Assembly: GCA_002257045.1 (NCBI GenBank)
Contig: NCHD01000035.1
Coordinates: 1 to 33,067, forward strand
Direction: 5' to 3'
DNA length: 33,067 bases
Origin: Hydrogenophilales bacterium 16-61-112
Lineage (GTDB): Bacteria > Pseudomonadota > Gammaproteobacteria > Burkholderiales > Thiobacillaceae
The position numbers were made by a program, and so were the translations under genes. The stretch's first letter is position 1. The number at the start of each line of letters is the position of its first letter. Below, piece by piece: positions 15,143 to 23,316 of this stretch. Below the pieces are notes generated by a model. It was not told the DNA's origin. It saw nothing but the letters and a program-made list of their open reading frames with translations, and did not search any database.

Positions 15143-15461
15143 TTTGAGTCTCCTTCAGTCGCTTTCGAGCAAGTTTGATTTCGCGGTCGGGCGTTTGCTG
15201 CGACTTCTTGATGAAGGCGTGCAGCACGATGACGCGCCGGCCCACGAGAAAACAATAAAACGCGCGGCCGATGCCTGAGCGGCCGCGTGGCCGTAATTCA
15301 AACAATCCATCACCAAAAGCACGCGAATAAGGCAATTTTAGATTGGGGCCATGCTCGATGAGCAATTCGGCGATTCGAGCGTAGTCCGCGAGAACGTCTG
15401 CGGGCCAGGATTCGATCTCGGCCAGTACCCGCTCATGGAAGTACTCAATGGAAAATGCCAT
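15135..15461 (-). CDS. RelE/HigB-family toxin (phage-derived Gp49-like)
   Basis: This 108-residue toxin is of the RelE superfamily, Gp49-like/HigB branch. Recognisable parts are LPYSRAFGDGLFELRPRG (residues 43-60), IGRAFYCFLVGRRVIVLHAF (64-83) and the basic tail IKKSQQTPDREIKLARKR (84-101). The Arg and Lys residues in these segments are those that usually contact and cut mRNA in the ribosome. Toxin-first order is typical of higBA operons. The start at 15461 is 7 bases from a perfect operator palindrome and has no ribosome site, which fits a leaderless transcript. The base composition is nearer to the core genome than to the NACHT body. Confidence 0.88.
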   Translation of the reverse strand: MAFSIEYFHERVLAEIESWPADVLADYARIAELLIEHGPNLKLPYSRAFGDGLFELRPRGRSGIGRAFYCFLVGRRVIVLHAFIKKSQQTPDREIKLARKRLKETQNG

Positions 15462-15467
15462 GAGTGA

Positions 15468-15496
15468 AGGTTAGCAATAGTGCTAACCTGCGTCAA
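15468..15496 (-). promoter_or_regulatory. Toxin-antitoxin promoter and operator
   Basis: The plus-strand arms GGTTAGCA (15469-15476) and TGCTAACC (15481-15488) form a perfect eight-base dyad with a four-base centre, a good operator for the Xre domain encoded in the operon. On the minus strand, TTGACG (15496-15491) and TAACCT (15473-15468) are 17 bases apart, placing the dyad across spacer and -10. The predicted start falls about at the A of the toxin ATG (15461), so the mRNA would be leaderless. The -35 is strong and the -10 weak, as expected for a repressed autoregulated promoter. Confidence 0.65.
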
Positions 15497-15530
15497 CGCG
15501 AAAAGTGGGCAATGGCGCAGAGACAAGTAG

Positions 15531-15569
15531 AAACGCCCCGGTGATTCCAGGAATCACCGGGGCGTTTTT
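15531..15569. terminator. Intrinsic terminator between htpG and the NACHT operon
   Basis: The arms 15531-15548 and 15550-15567 form a perfect 18-base inverted repeat (core CGCCCCGGTGATTCC) around one base. Five Ts follow on the plus strand and three on the minus strand. It lies 21 bases after the end of htpG, so it probably ends that transcript and insulates the NACHT operon from heat-shock read-through. Confidence 0.85.
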
Positions 15570-15589
15570 CAGTGCGAAGGGATCAAGCT

Positions 15590-17415
15590 TTAGCTTGGCA
15601 ACATCGCCAGCAACCCATTCAAGCGCCGTACAAAGCTCGCCGGGTCATCCAACTGGCCACCCTCCGCTAGCAACGCCTGTTCAAACAGCAGGTTGGCCCA
15701 GTCGGCGAAGCGGTCTTCGTCAGACTCGTTGTTGAGCCGCGTGACCAGTGCATGTGACGGGTTGATCTCCAGCGTCGGCTTCACCGTGGGCGCAGCCTGG
15801 CCGGCGGCCTTGAGCAGGCGCTCGAGGTTGGCGCTCATGTCGGCTTCGCCGGTGACGAGGCAGGCGGGCGAGTCGGTGAGGCGGTGGGTGATGCGTTCTG
15901 CGCGGTCTTCTCAGCTTCGTCTTCTAGCGCGCCGAGGTCGAGGCCGCCCTTGGCGACGGATTTCAGCGGCTTGCCGTCGAACTCGTGCAGGTTGCCACTC
16001 AGCCATTCGTCGACGCGGTCGGACAGCAGCAGAACTTCGATGCCTTTCTTGCGGAAGATTTCGAGGTGCGGGCTGTGCTGGGCGGCGGCAAAGCTGTCGG
16101 CGGTGATGTAGTAGATGGCGCTCTGGCCTTCTTTCATCCGCGCCACGTAATCCTTGAGCGAGACGATCTGCGCGTCGCTGTCGGTGTGGGTGGAGGCAAA
16201 GCGCAGCAGGCCGGCGATGCGGTCCTTGTTGGCGTAGTCCTCGCCGGGGCCTTCTTTCAGCACCTTGCCGAAGGCGCTCCAGAATGCGGCGTATTTTTCC
16301 GGCTGGTTTTCGGCCAGGTCTTCCAGCAGGCCCAGCACCTTTTTCACCGAGCCGGCCTTGATGGCGTCGATGTCGCGGCTCGACTGCAGGATTTCACGCG
16401 ACACGTTCAAGGGCAAATCGGCCGAGTCGATCACGCCGCGCACGAAGCGCAGGTATTGCGGCATCAGCTGTTCGGCGTCGTCCATGATGAAGACACGGCG
16501 CACGTAGAGCTTGATGCCGTGGCGGTGGTCGCGGTCGTAGAGGTCGAACGGCGCGCGCGCCGGCAGATACAGCAGCGAGATGTATTCCTGCTTGCCTTCC
16601 ACGCGATTGTGCGACCACGCCAGCGGCGCTTCGGCATCGTGCGCGACGTGTTTGTAGAACTCGTTGTATTCGTCTTCCGACACATCCTTCTTGGCGCGCG
16701 CCCACAGGGCCGAGGCACGGTTGACGGTTTCATCCTCGTCGGTCGGGGTTTCGACGCCGTCTTTCCATTCGGTCTGCTTCATCACGATGGGCAGGGTGAT
16801 GTGGTCGGAATAGGTGCGGATGACCGACTTGATCTTGTAGTCCGACAGGAATTCGTCTTCGCCTTCGCGCAGGTGCAGCACGATCTCGGTGCCGCGGCCG
16901 GGCTTGTCGACGGTTTCCAGGGTGTAGTCGCCGGCACCTTCGGATTCCCAGCGCACGCCGTGCTCAGCCGTGAGGCCGGCGCGACGGGTGGTGAGCGTGA
17001 CGCGGTCGGCAACGATGAAGGCGGAGTAGAAGCCGACGCCAAACTTGCCGATCAGCGCGGCGTCCTTTTGCTGGTCGCCGGACAGTTGCGAGAAGAATTC
17101 GTGGGTGCCGGATTTGGCGATGGTGCCGATGTGGTCGATGACTTCCAGCCGGCTCATGCCGATGCCGTTGTCGCTGATGGTCAGCGTGCGCGCGTCGCGG
17201 TCGAAGGCGACGCGGATTTTCAGCTCGGAGTCGCCTTCAAACAGGGCGGGGTCGGACAGCGCTTCGAAGCGCAGCTTGTCGGCGGCGTCGGAGGCGTTGG
17301 AAATGAGTTCGCGCAGGAAAATGTCCTTGTTGGAATACAAGGAATGGATCATCAATTGCAGCAGTTGTTTGACTTCGGCCTGAAAGCCCAGGGTTTCTTT
17401 TGTCGTGGCGGACAT
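15590..17415 (-). pseudogene. htpG: Chaperone HtpG (Hsp90), frame broken before the C-terminal domain
   Basis: HtpG is the bacterial Hsp90, an ATP-driven dimeric chaperone. The first frame (17415-15835, 526 residues) has the ATPase domain intact: [15 protein letters not shown] near 38-52, DNGIGM near 81-86 and GKFGVGFYS, plus the middle domain. At 15895-15898 sense jumps frame: ...EAEKTAQN is followed out of frame by [13 protein letters not shown] and then the C-terminal dimerisation domain ([14 protein letters not shown] to 15590). Compared with E. coli HtpG, about 15 residues between these points are missing, so the lesion is a deletion of 3n+1 bases, perhaps 46. As written, translation ends after an unrelated tail of about 25 residues, at a TGA that overlaps the ATG of the remaining C-terminal frame by three bases. 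The start is supported by GGAG and by a sigma-32 promoter. Confidence 0.85.
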
Positions 17416-17447
17416 GCCATATCTCCATGGTTGAACGATGGCACGTC

Positions 17448-17476
17448 AGATTGGGGCGATGCGACAGCATTTCAAG
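17448..17476 (-). promoter_or_regulatory. Sigma-32 heat-shock promoter of htpG
   Basis: On the minus strand the -35 is CTTGAAA (17476-17470), the spacer is 13 bases, and the -10 is CCCCAATCT (17456-17448). This is an almost exact match to the RpoH consensus (CTTGAAA, 11-14 bases, CCCCATnT). It sits 33 bases before the htpG ATG and inside the short gap after the glycosyltransferase stop. Confidence 0.82.
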
Positions 17477-17503
17477 GCGCGCGTTGCCGCGTAGAAATTT
17501 CTT

Positions 17504-18535
17504 TCAGGCCGATACGGCTTCGCCTTGTCGGGCGCCCATTCCAAACGGCCGCAAATGGCCGACGAACTGCTCGGTGGCGGCGCGCCAGGAGAAGGTTTCG
17601 GCGTGGGCGCGGGCGTGGCTGCGGTCGATGTCGAGCGCGGCGAGGCAGGCGGTGCGCAGGTCTTCGTGCATCACGCCGGCGGTCGAGTTGCCCAGCACAT
17701 CGATCGGGCCGCTGACCGGGTAGGCGGCGACCGGCAGGCCGCAGGCCATGGCTTCCAGCAGCACCAGACCGAAGGTGTCGGTCTTGCTGGGGAACACAAA
17801 CACGTCGGCGGCGGCATAGACTTCGGCCAGCTCGGGCTGTTTCATCACGCCGAGGTAGTGGGCGTCGGGATACTGCGCGCGCAGGCCGGCCAGCGCCGGG
17901 CCGTCGCCCACCACCCATTTGGAGCCGGGCAAATCCAGCTGCAAAAAGGCCTCGACGTTTTTCTCGACCGCCACCCGGCCGACGTACAGAAAGATCGGGT
18001 GCTCGCTGTCCAGACGATGCGAGGTCTGTAGTTTGAACACGTCGAGATCCACGCCGCGCGACCACAGCACCACGTTGTCGAAGCCGAAGGCTTCGAGATC
18101 GGTCTTGACTGCCTGGGTGGGCGTCATCACCGCGCTGGCCGGGCCATGAAACCAGCGCAGAAAGCGGTAGGTCCAGGCCAGCGGGATGCCGGTGCGGGCC
18201 TGGACGTATTCGGGAAAGCGCGTGTGGTAGGCGGTGGTGAATGGCAGCTTGTGCTTGATCGCGTAGCGGCGCGCGGCGAGGCCAAGCGGCCCTTCGGTGG
18301 CGATATGCAGCGCGTGCGGAGCGTAGTCCTGGATGCGCCGCTGCACTGCGTTGCCGGCCAGCACCGACAGGCGGATGTCCGGGTAGGTGGGACAGGGCAG
18401 GGTGCGGAATTCGAGCGGGGTGAGGATGTCCACCTGATGCCCCATGGCCTGCATTTCGCGGCGCGTGGTGGTGAGCGTGCGCACCACGCCGTTGACCTGG
18501 GGCGACCAGGCGTCGGTCACGATCATGACTTTCAT
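17504..18535 (-). CDS. Glycosyltransferase family 4 (alpha-mannosyltransferase type)
   Basis: This 343-residue GT-B fold enzyme has an N-terminal acceptor domain beginning MKVMIVTDAWSPQVNGVVRT, the pattern of GDP-mannose-dependent PimB/MgtA-like transferases. The C-terminal nucleotide-sugar domain has FLYVGRVAVEKN (about residues 205-216), VVGDGP, and the family 4 E-x7-E-like region KTDTFGLVLLEAMACGLPV (about 272-290). It probably adds a hexose to a membrane lipid or envelope glycan on the cytoplasmic side. The start overlaps the upstream metallophosphoesterase stop by four bases (ATGA), so the two are coupled and may act in one envelope pathway. The acceptor is unknown. Confidence 0.87.
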   Translation of the reverse strand: MKVMIVTDAWSPQVNGVVRTLTTTRREMQAMGHQVDILTPLEFRTLPCPTYPDIRLSVLAGNAVQRRIQDYAPHALHIATEGPLGLAARRYAIKHKLPFTTAYHTRFPEYVQARTGIPLAWTYRFLRWFHGPASAVMTPTQAVKTDLEAFGFDNVVLWSRGVDLDVFKLQTSHRLDSEHPIFLYVGRVAVEKNVEAFLQLDLPGSKWVVGDGPALAGLRAQYPDAHYLGVMKQPELAEVYAAADVFVFPSKTDTFGLVLLEAMACGLPVAAYPVSGPIDVLGNSTAGVMHEDLRTACLAALDIDRSHARAHAETFSWRAATEQFVGHLRPFGMGARQGEAVSA

Positions 18536-19443
18536 GCGGTTTCCAGAACGGTTGCGATGGTCTTGTCAGTGCTGCTGGCTGGCGTTTCCAGGCAGTGCGT
18601 CCAGTGGAGGATCTCGAGTGTGCCATCGGCGTTCTCGGCCAGCGCGGTGAGGCTTTCCACCCAGTCGCCGTCGTTGCAGTACAGCAGGCCGTCTAGCATG
18701 CGGATCTCGGCCTTGTGGATGTGACCGCAGATGACGCCATCGCAGTCGCGCCGGCGCGCTTCGTCGGTCATTACTTTCTCGAACGCGGTGATGAAGCTGA
18801 CCGCGTTCTTGACCTTGTGCTTGATGTATTGCGACAGCGACCAGTAAGGGTAGCCCATGCGCGTGCGCATGCCGTTGAACCAGCGGTTGAGCGTGAGGAT
18901 CAGGGTGTAGCCGCTGTCGCCCAGATAGGCGAGCCAGCGCGCGTGCTGCATCACGCCGTCGAACAGGTCGCCGTGGGTGACGAGGAAACGCCGGCCGTCG
19001 GCGGTGACGTGGATCACCTCATCGGCCACCTCGATGTCGCCGAACGCCAGGCCCATGAACTGCCGCGCCATCGAATCGTGATTGCCCGGCACGTAGATCA
19101 CGCGCGTGCCCTTGCGCGCCTTGCGCAGCAGCTTTTGCACCACATCGTTGTGCGAGCGCGGCCAGTACCAGCCCTTGCGCAGCTGCCAGCCGTCGATGAT
19201 GTCGCCTACCAGATACAGCGTGTCGGATTCGTTGTGCTTCAGAAAGTCGAGCAGGTAGCGTGCCTGGCAGCCCGCGGTGCCGAGGTGGATGTCGGATATC
19301 CACAAGGTGCGGTAGTGGCGGGCGGGCGCGTCAGCCGCAGGCGGGGCGTCAGAGCGGCTGGGAGACCAGGGCGCGGCGCTCGCTGGCGGTTGGGGCAGGG
19401 CATCCGGGCGTGCGCGGAGCCGGTTCGTGACGCGATTCAGCAT
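18532..19443 (-). CDS. LpxH-like metallophosphoesterase (UDP-2,3-diacylglucosamine diphosphatase family)
   Basis: This is a 303-residue calcineurin-like phosphoesterase. All metal-site motifs are present: SDIHLG at residues 50-55, GDIIDGW, PGNHDS, THGD and CGHIHKAEIR. The NxW/N-terminal context and the WLxYLGDSGY segment are those of the LpxH2-type family that splits UDP-2,3-diacylglucosamine in lipid A synthesis; other phosphate esters are possible substrates. The first 42 residues are Pro/Ala-rich and precede the conserved fold; they may be an extension or a misplaced start, as no clear ribosome site precedes 19443. It is coupled to the GT4 gene downstream. Confidence 0.82.
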   Translation of the reverse strand: MLNRVTNRLRARPDALPQPPASAAPWSPSRSDAPPAADAPARHYRTLWISDIHLGTAGCQARYLLDFLKHNESDTLYLVGDIIDGWQLRKGWYWPRSHNDVVQKLLRKARKGTRVIYVPGNHDSMARQFMGLAFGDIEVADEVIHVTADGRRFLVTHGDLFDGVMQHARWLAYLGDSGYTLILTLNRWFNGMRTRMGYPYWSLSQYIKHKVKNAVSFITAFEKVMTDEARRRDCDGVICGHIHKAEIRMLDGLLYCNDGDWVESLTALAENADGTLEILHWTHCLETPASSTDKTIATVLETA

Positions 19444-19533
19444 GTCGCCATGAGGCCACGCCCAGATGACAGCGGCGTGGCAGGCGGGTGAAGCTTTGTT
19501 GACGCGCGGGTCTGAGTGCGGAGTGCGTGCGCG

Positions 19534-21594
19534 TCAGCGCGAAATCAGCTCCAGCAGCACACCTTGTGCCTGGTAGGGCTTGGAGCGGCCCGGCTTCTTG
19601 CAGCGATAGCTGCCGTCGGACTGCATTTCCCAGGCCTGCACGTTGTCGCGAAGATAGGGCTTGAGGCCTTCGGCGATGACGCGTTTCTTGAGCTTGGGGT
19701 TGAGGATGGGAAAGCCTGTCTCGATGCGGCGGAAGAAGTTGCGGTCCATCCAGTCGGCCGATGACAGATAGACCAGCTCGTCGCCTCCGTTCTTGAAGTA
19801 GAAAATCCGCGTGTGCTCGAGGAAACGGCCGACGATCGAGCGCACCCGGATGTTTTCCGACAGCCCGGTGATACCGGGGCGCAGGGCGCACACGCCGCGC
19901 ACGATGAGGTCGATCTTCACTCCGGCCTGCGAAGCGGCGTAGAGGGCGGCAATGACCTGCGGCTCCAGCAGCGAATTCATCTTGGCGACGATGGCTGCAG
20001 GTTTACCGGCGGCGGCCAGGTCGGTTTCGCGCTGGATCGCCGCGAGGACTTCGCTGTGCAGGGTGAACGGCGCCTGCCACAGGCGCTTTAGCTTGCCGGC
20101 CTTGCCGAGCCCGGTGATCTGGGTGAACAGGCTGTTGGCATCGGCGGTAATGGCGTCATCGCAGGTCATCAGCCCGAAGTCGGTGTACATACGCGCGGTG
20201 CGGGCATGGTAATTACCCGTGCCCAGATGCGCATAGCGTTTGAGTTCGCCGTCTTCACGGCGGATGACGAGCGCCAGCTTGGCGTGGGTTTTGTAGCCGA
20301 CCACGCCGTAGATCACGTGCGCGCCGACTTCTTCCAGCTTGGCCGCCCAGTTGATATTGGCTTCCTCGTCGAAGCGCGCCATCAGTTCGACCACGACCGT
20401 GACTTCCTTGCCCGACTGCGCTGCGCGGATCAGCGCCATCATCAGCTTGGAATCGGTGCCGGTGCGGTAAACCGTCTGGCGGATGGCGACGACATGGGGA
20501 TCGGCCGCCGCCTGCTCGATGAAATGGATCACCGGCTGGAACGATTCGAACGGGTGGTGCAACAGGATGTCGCCCTTCTTGATCTGGGCAAAGATATCTT
20601 CCTTGTTGGCGAGCCGGGCGGGCAGGGCGGGGGTGAACGGGGTGAACTTGAGCTCGGGGCGGTCGACCCAGTCGGGCACCTGCATCAGGCGCACCAGGTT
20701 GACCGGGCCGTTGACCTGATACAGGTCGTCGCGCTCCAGTTCGAACTGTTCGAGCAAAAAAGCCGCCATCGATTCCGAGCAGTTGTCCGCCACTTCCAGC
20801 CGCACCGCTGCGCCGAAGTGCCGCTGCGGCAGCTCGCCCTGCAGCGCCTGGCGCAGGTTCTTGGTTTCCTCGTCGTCGACAAACAGGTCTGAATTGCGGG
20901 TGACGCGAAACTGGTAGCAGCCTTCCACTGTCATCCCGGCAAACAGTTCGCCGACGTGGGCGTGCAAAATCGACGACAGGAACACGAAGCCGTATTCGCA
21001 GCCGGCGATTTCTTCGGGCATGTGGATGAAACGCGGCAGCGCGCGCGGCGCCTGCACCACGGCGGCACCCGAATTGCGGCCAAAGGCATCGCGGCCGGAC
21101 AGCTCGACCGCAAAATTCAGGCTCTTGTTGAGCACCAGCGGGAAGGGATGCGATGGGTCGAGCCCCACCGGCGTGAGAACCGGCATCAGCTCGCGCAAAA
21201 AATACTCGCGGATCCATGCCGCCTGGGTTTCGGTCCAGTGGGTGCGGCGAAAAAAGTGGATGTCGCGCCTGGCCAGCGCGGGAATCACGTCGCGGTTGAG
21301 CAGCTCGTATTGCTTGTCAACCAAAGCGTGCGCCATGTCGGCCACGGCGCGATATTGCTGGCGCGGCGTGAGGCCGTCATCCGAGCGCTGGGTGGAGTTG
21401 GCGCGCAGCTGTTCCTTGAGCCCGGCCATCCGCACCTCGAAAAACTCGTCCATGTTGCTGGACACGATGCAGAGGAATTTCAGGCGTTCCAGCAGCGGCA
21501 CCTCGGGATCGTCGGCCTGCGCCAGCACGCGGCGATGGAAGGCGAGGATGCCGAGTTCGCGATTGATCAGGGTGTCGGGACTGGGGAGATTCAT
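19534..21594 (-). CDS. ppk1: Polyphosphate kinase 1
   Basis: This 686-residue enzyme reversibly makes polyphosphate from ATP. All four PPK1 domains are present: the N-terminal helical domain starting NRELGILAFHRRVL, the head domain, and two catalytic phospholipase-D-like domains. The autophosphorylated His is His437 in GYKTHAKL; a second conserved motif is YAHLGTGNYH at 454-463. HTRIFYF near residue 607 carries the other active-site His. Arg372 in IRQTVYRTG is one of the metal or phosphate ligands. It is transcribed away from the CYTH-CHAD gene across a 63-base shared gap. Length is typical and the frame is intact. Confidence 0.95.
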   Translation of the reverse strand: MNLPSPDTLINRELGILAFHRRVLAQADDPEVPLLERLKFLCIVSSNMDEFFEVRMAGLKEQLRANSTQRSDDGLTPRQQYRAVADMAHALVDKQYELLNRDVIPALARRDIHFFRRTHWTETQAAWIREYFLRELMPVLTPVGLDPSHPFPLVLNKSLNFAVELSGRDAFGRNSGAAVVQAPRALPRFIHMPEEIAGCEYGFVFLSSILHAHVGELFAGMTVEGCYQFRVTRNSDLFVDDEETKNLRQALQGELPQRHFGAAVRLEVADNCSESMAAFLLEQFELERDDLYQVNGPVNLVRLMQVPDWVDRPELKFTPFTPALPARLANKEDIFAQIKKGDILLHHPFESFQPVIHFIEQAAADPHVVAIRQTVYRTGTDSKLMMALIRAAQSGKEVTVVVELMARFDEEANINWAAKLEEVGAHVIYGVVGYKTHAKLALVIRREDGELKRYAHLGTGNYHARTARMYTDFGLMTCDDAITADANSLFTQITGLGKAGKLKRLWQAPFTLHSEVLAAIQRETDLAAAGKPAAIVAKMNSLLEPQVIAALYAASQAGVKIDLIVRGVCALRPGITGLSENIRVRSIVGRFLEHTRIFYFKNGGDELVYLSSADWMDRNFFRRIETGFPILNPKLKKRVIAEGLKPYLRDNVQAWEMQSDGSYRCKKPGRSKPYQAQGVLLELISR

Positions 21595-21657
21595 GGTCTA
21601 GTATCCGGGATGACTTGCCATGATAAACGGCAGCCCAATCCCGAATGTGACAATTAT

Positions 21658-23211
21658 ATGAATAGCCCCTCTCCCGTCGAAGTCGAACTCAAACTGGCAC
21701 TGCCGCCGCAACAGGCCACGCGTTTCATCAAGCTGATGGCGCGGCGGCGCATTCCCGCAGTGGAGCAGGCCTTGCTCACCCGCTATTACGACACGCCGGA
21801 TTTTGCGCTGAGTGAGCAGGGGATCGCGCTGCGGGTGCGGCGCATCGGTCGCCGCTGGCTGCAAACGCTGAAGACCGAAGGCGAACGCAGCGGCGGCTTG
21901 TCGCGCCGGGCGGAATATGAAGTCGCGAGCGGCGGCCGCACGCTGGACTGGAGCCGTTTTCCCGCCGAGGCGCAGGCGCGGGTAGCGGAAGCCCTGCGCG
22001 CGCAGCTGGTCCCGGTCTTCGAGACCGACTTCACGCGCACCAGCTGGCTGCTGGTGGGCGAACACGGAACCGCAATCGAAGTGGCGCTGGACATCGGCGA
22101 AGTGCGCGTGCCCAAGCGCAAAGACGCCGCCGCGCAAAGCCAGCCGCTGTGCGAAATCGAACTCGAACTCAAAAGTGGCCAGCCGGATGCGCTGTTCGCG
22201 CTGGCGCTGGACTGGGCGGCGCAGCTCGACGCCCTGCCGCTGGACATCAGCAAGGCGGAGCGCGGCGTGCGGCTGGCGCACCGACTGGCCGCCGAGCCGG
22301 TGAAATCCCTGCCGCTGGTGTTGGACAAAACTCTTAGTGTGGAAGCTGGGTTTGCCGCAGTGTGCCAGGCCTGCCTGACGCAGTTTCAGGCGAACCTGCC
22401 CGGCGTTCTGGATGCGGACGACATCGAGTATGTGCATCAGGCGCGCGTGGCGTTGCGGCGCTTGCGCGCGGCGCTGCGCCTGTTTCGCCGGGTGTGCGAA
22501 GTGCCACCGGACTTGTTGCAAACCCTGCGCGCGCTGGTCGCCGCATTGGGGCCGGCACGCGACTGGGATGTGCTGTGCAGCGAATGGGTGCCCGCCGTAG
22601 GGGCGCATTGTCCCGATGCGGCGGATTGGCAGCGCGGGCTGGACGCGTGGCAGGCGCAGCGTGCCGATGCGCGCGCCAGCATGCGGGCAACGCTGCTGCA
22701 GGCGCATCCAGGCGCCTGGATGCTGGCGTTTCAGCGCTGGCTGCTGCAGCGCGGCTGGCGCAGGAGCCCGGCCGGCGGCGCGGCACCCGAAGCGCAGCGC
22801 TTTGTGCAGTTGTCGCCGCTGGCACCCTGGGCGCGCCAGGCCTTGCACAAAGGGCGGCGCCAGGTGCTACGCGGGGCGGAAGCCTTTGCCGGGATGGATG
22901 CGGAGCAGCGGCATCGTTTGCGCATTGTCATCAAGCGCCAGCGCTATGCCGTCGAGTTTTTTCAGAGCCTGGTCGGCGGGCGTCGGCTCGCGCGCGCCCA
23001 GACTGCCTTACGCAATGCGCAGGACAGCCTCGGGCGCAGCAATGATGCGCAGGTGGCGAACCACTTGTTGGACACCACCCCGGCCAGCGCGCGGGCGGCG
23101 GCGATGTTCGTGCGCGGATGGCTGGCAGCCCTGCAGGCGGAAGGTGCGCCCAGGGAAAACGAGCAATCGGTACAGGCCTTGCTGCAGGCGCTGCGCAAGC
23201 TCAAGCCGTAG
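21658..23211 (+). CDS. CYTH-CHAD domain protein (triphosphatase / polyphosphate-binding)
   Basis: This is a 517-residue protein from the ATG at 21658 (MNSPSPVEVELKLAL). Residues 5-205 form a CYTH domain with the ExExK signature at 8-12 (EVELK) and further acidic/basic pairs (LRVRRIG, ETDFTRTSW, EIELELKSG). Such domains hydrolyse triphosphates, including tripolyphosphate, with a divalent metal. Residues about 225-510 form a CHAD domain, helical and rich in conserved His and Arg (YVHQARVALRRLRAAL; RHRLRIVIKRQRYAVEF); CHAD domains bind polyphosphate. The frame is open far upstream but that part is antisense to ppk1. Divergence from ppk1 across 63 bases supports a role in polyphosphate metabolism. 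Confidence 0.9.
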   Translation: MNSPSPVEVELKLALPPQQATRFIKLMARRRIPAVEQALLTRYYDTPDFALSEQGIALRVRRIGRRWLQTLKTEGERSGGLSRRAEYEVASGGRTLDWSRFPAEAQARVAEALRAQLVPVFETDFTRTSWLLVGEHGTAIEVALDIGEVRVPKRKDAAAQSQPLCEIELELKSGQPDALFALALDWAAQLDALPLDISKAERGVRLAHRLAAEPVKSLPLVLDKTLSVEAGFAAVCQACLTQFQANLPGVLDADDIEYVHQARVALRRLRAALRLFRRVCEVPPDLLQTLRALVAALGPARDWDVLCSEWVPAVGAHCPDAADWQRGLDAWQAQRADARASMRATLLQAHPGAWMLAFQRWLLQRGWRRSPAGGAAPEAQRFVQLSPLAPWARQALHKGRRQVLRGAEAFAGMDAEQRHRLRIVIKRQRYAVEFFQSLVGGRRLARAQTALRNAQDSLGRSNDAQVANHLLDTTPASARAAAMFVRGWLAALQAEGAPRENEQSVQALLQALRKLKP

Positions 23212-23240
23212 TGGGTCGAAGGGTGGGCGCAGAAATCCGG

Positions 23241-23274
23241 CTGTCATATTCCGGTCCCACGCCTGCCGGACAAT
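23241..23274 (+). promoter_or_regulatory. Possible Pho box and -10 ahead of the histidine phosphatase gene
   Basis: CTGTCAT (23241-23247) is a perfect PhoB half-site. After four bases (ATTC) a weaker second half CGGTCCC (23252-23258, four of seven matching) follows. GACAAT at 23269-23274 is a four-of-six -10 box, ten bases after the Pho box, the usual PhoB-promoter spacing. The rest of the 105-base gap holds only the ribosome site GAGGACGCAGG before the ATG at 23317. Confidence 0.4.
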
Positions 23275-23316
23275 GGCGCAATGGGTTGCACAAACCCGAA
23301 TTTTTGAGGACGCAGG

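Noticed and set aside
15590..15838. Independent 82-residue gene at the end of htpG
   Set aside because: Its sequence is the HtpG C-terminal dimerisation domain, so it is the detached end of htpG rather than a separate gene.
20956..21657. Upstream extension of the CYTH-CHAD frame by 234 codons
   Set aside because: The extension is antisense to ppk1 and has no domain sense; the CYTH domain starts right after the ATG at 21658.
21595..21657. Sigma-70 promoter for ppk1 (TTGTCA and TATCAT on the minus strand)
   Set aside because: The two boxes are 22 bases apart, too far for a normal promoter.
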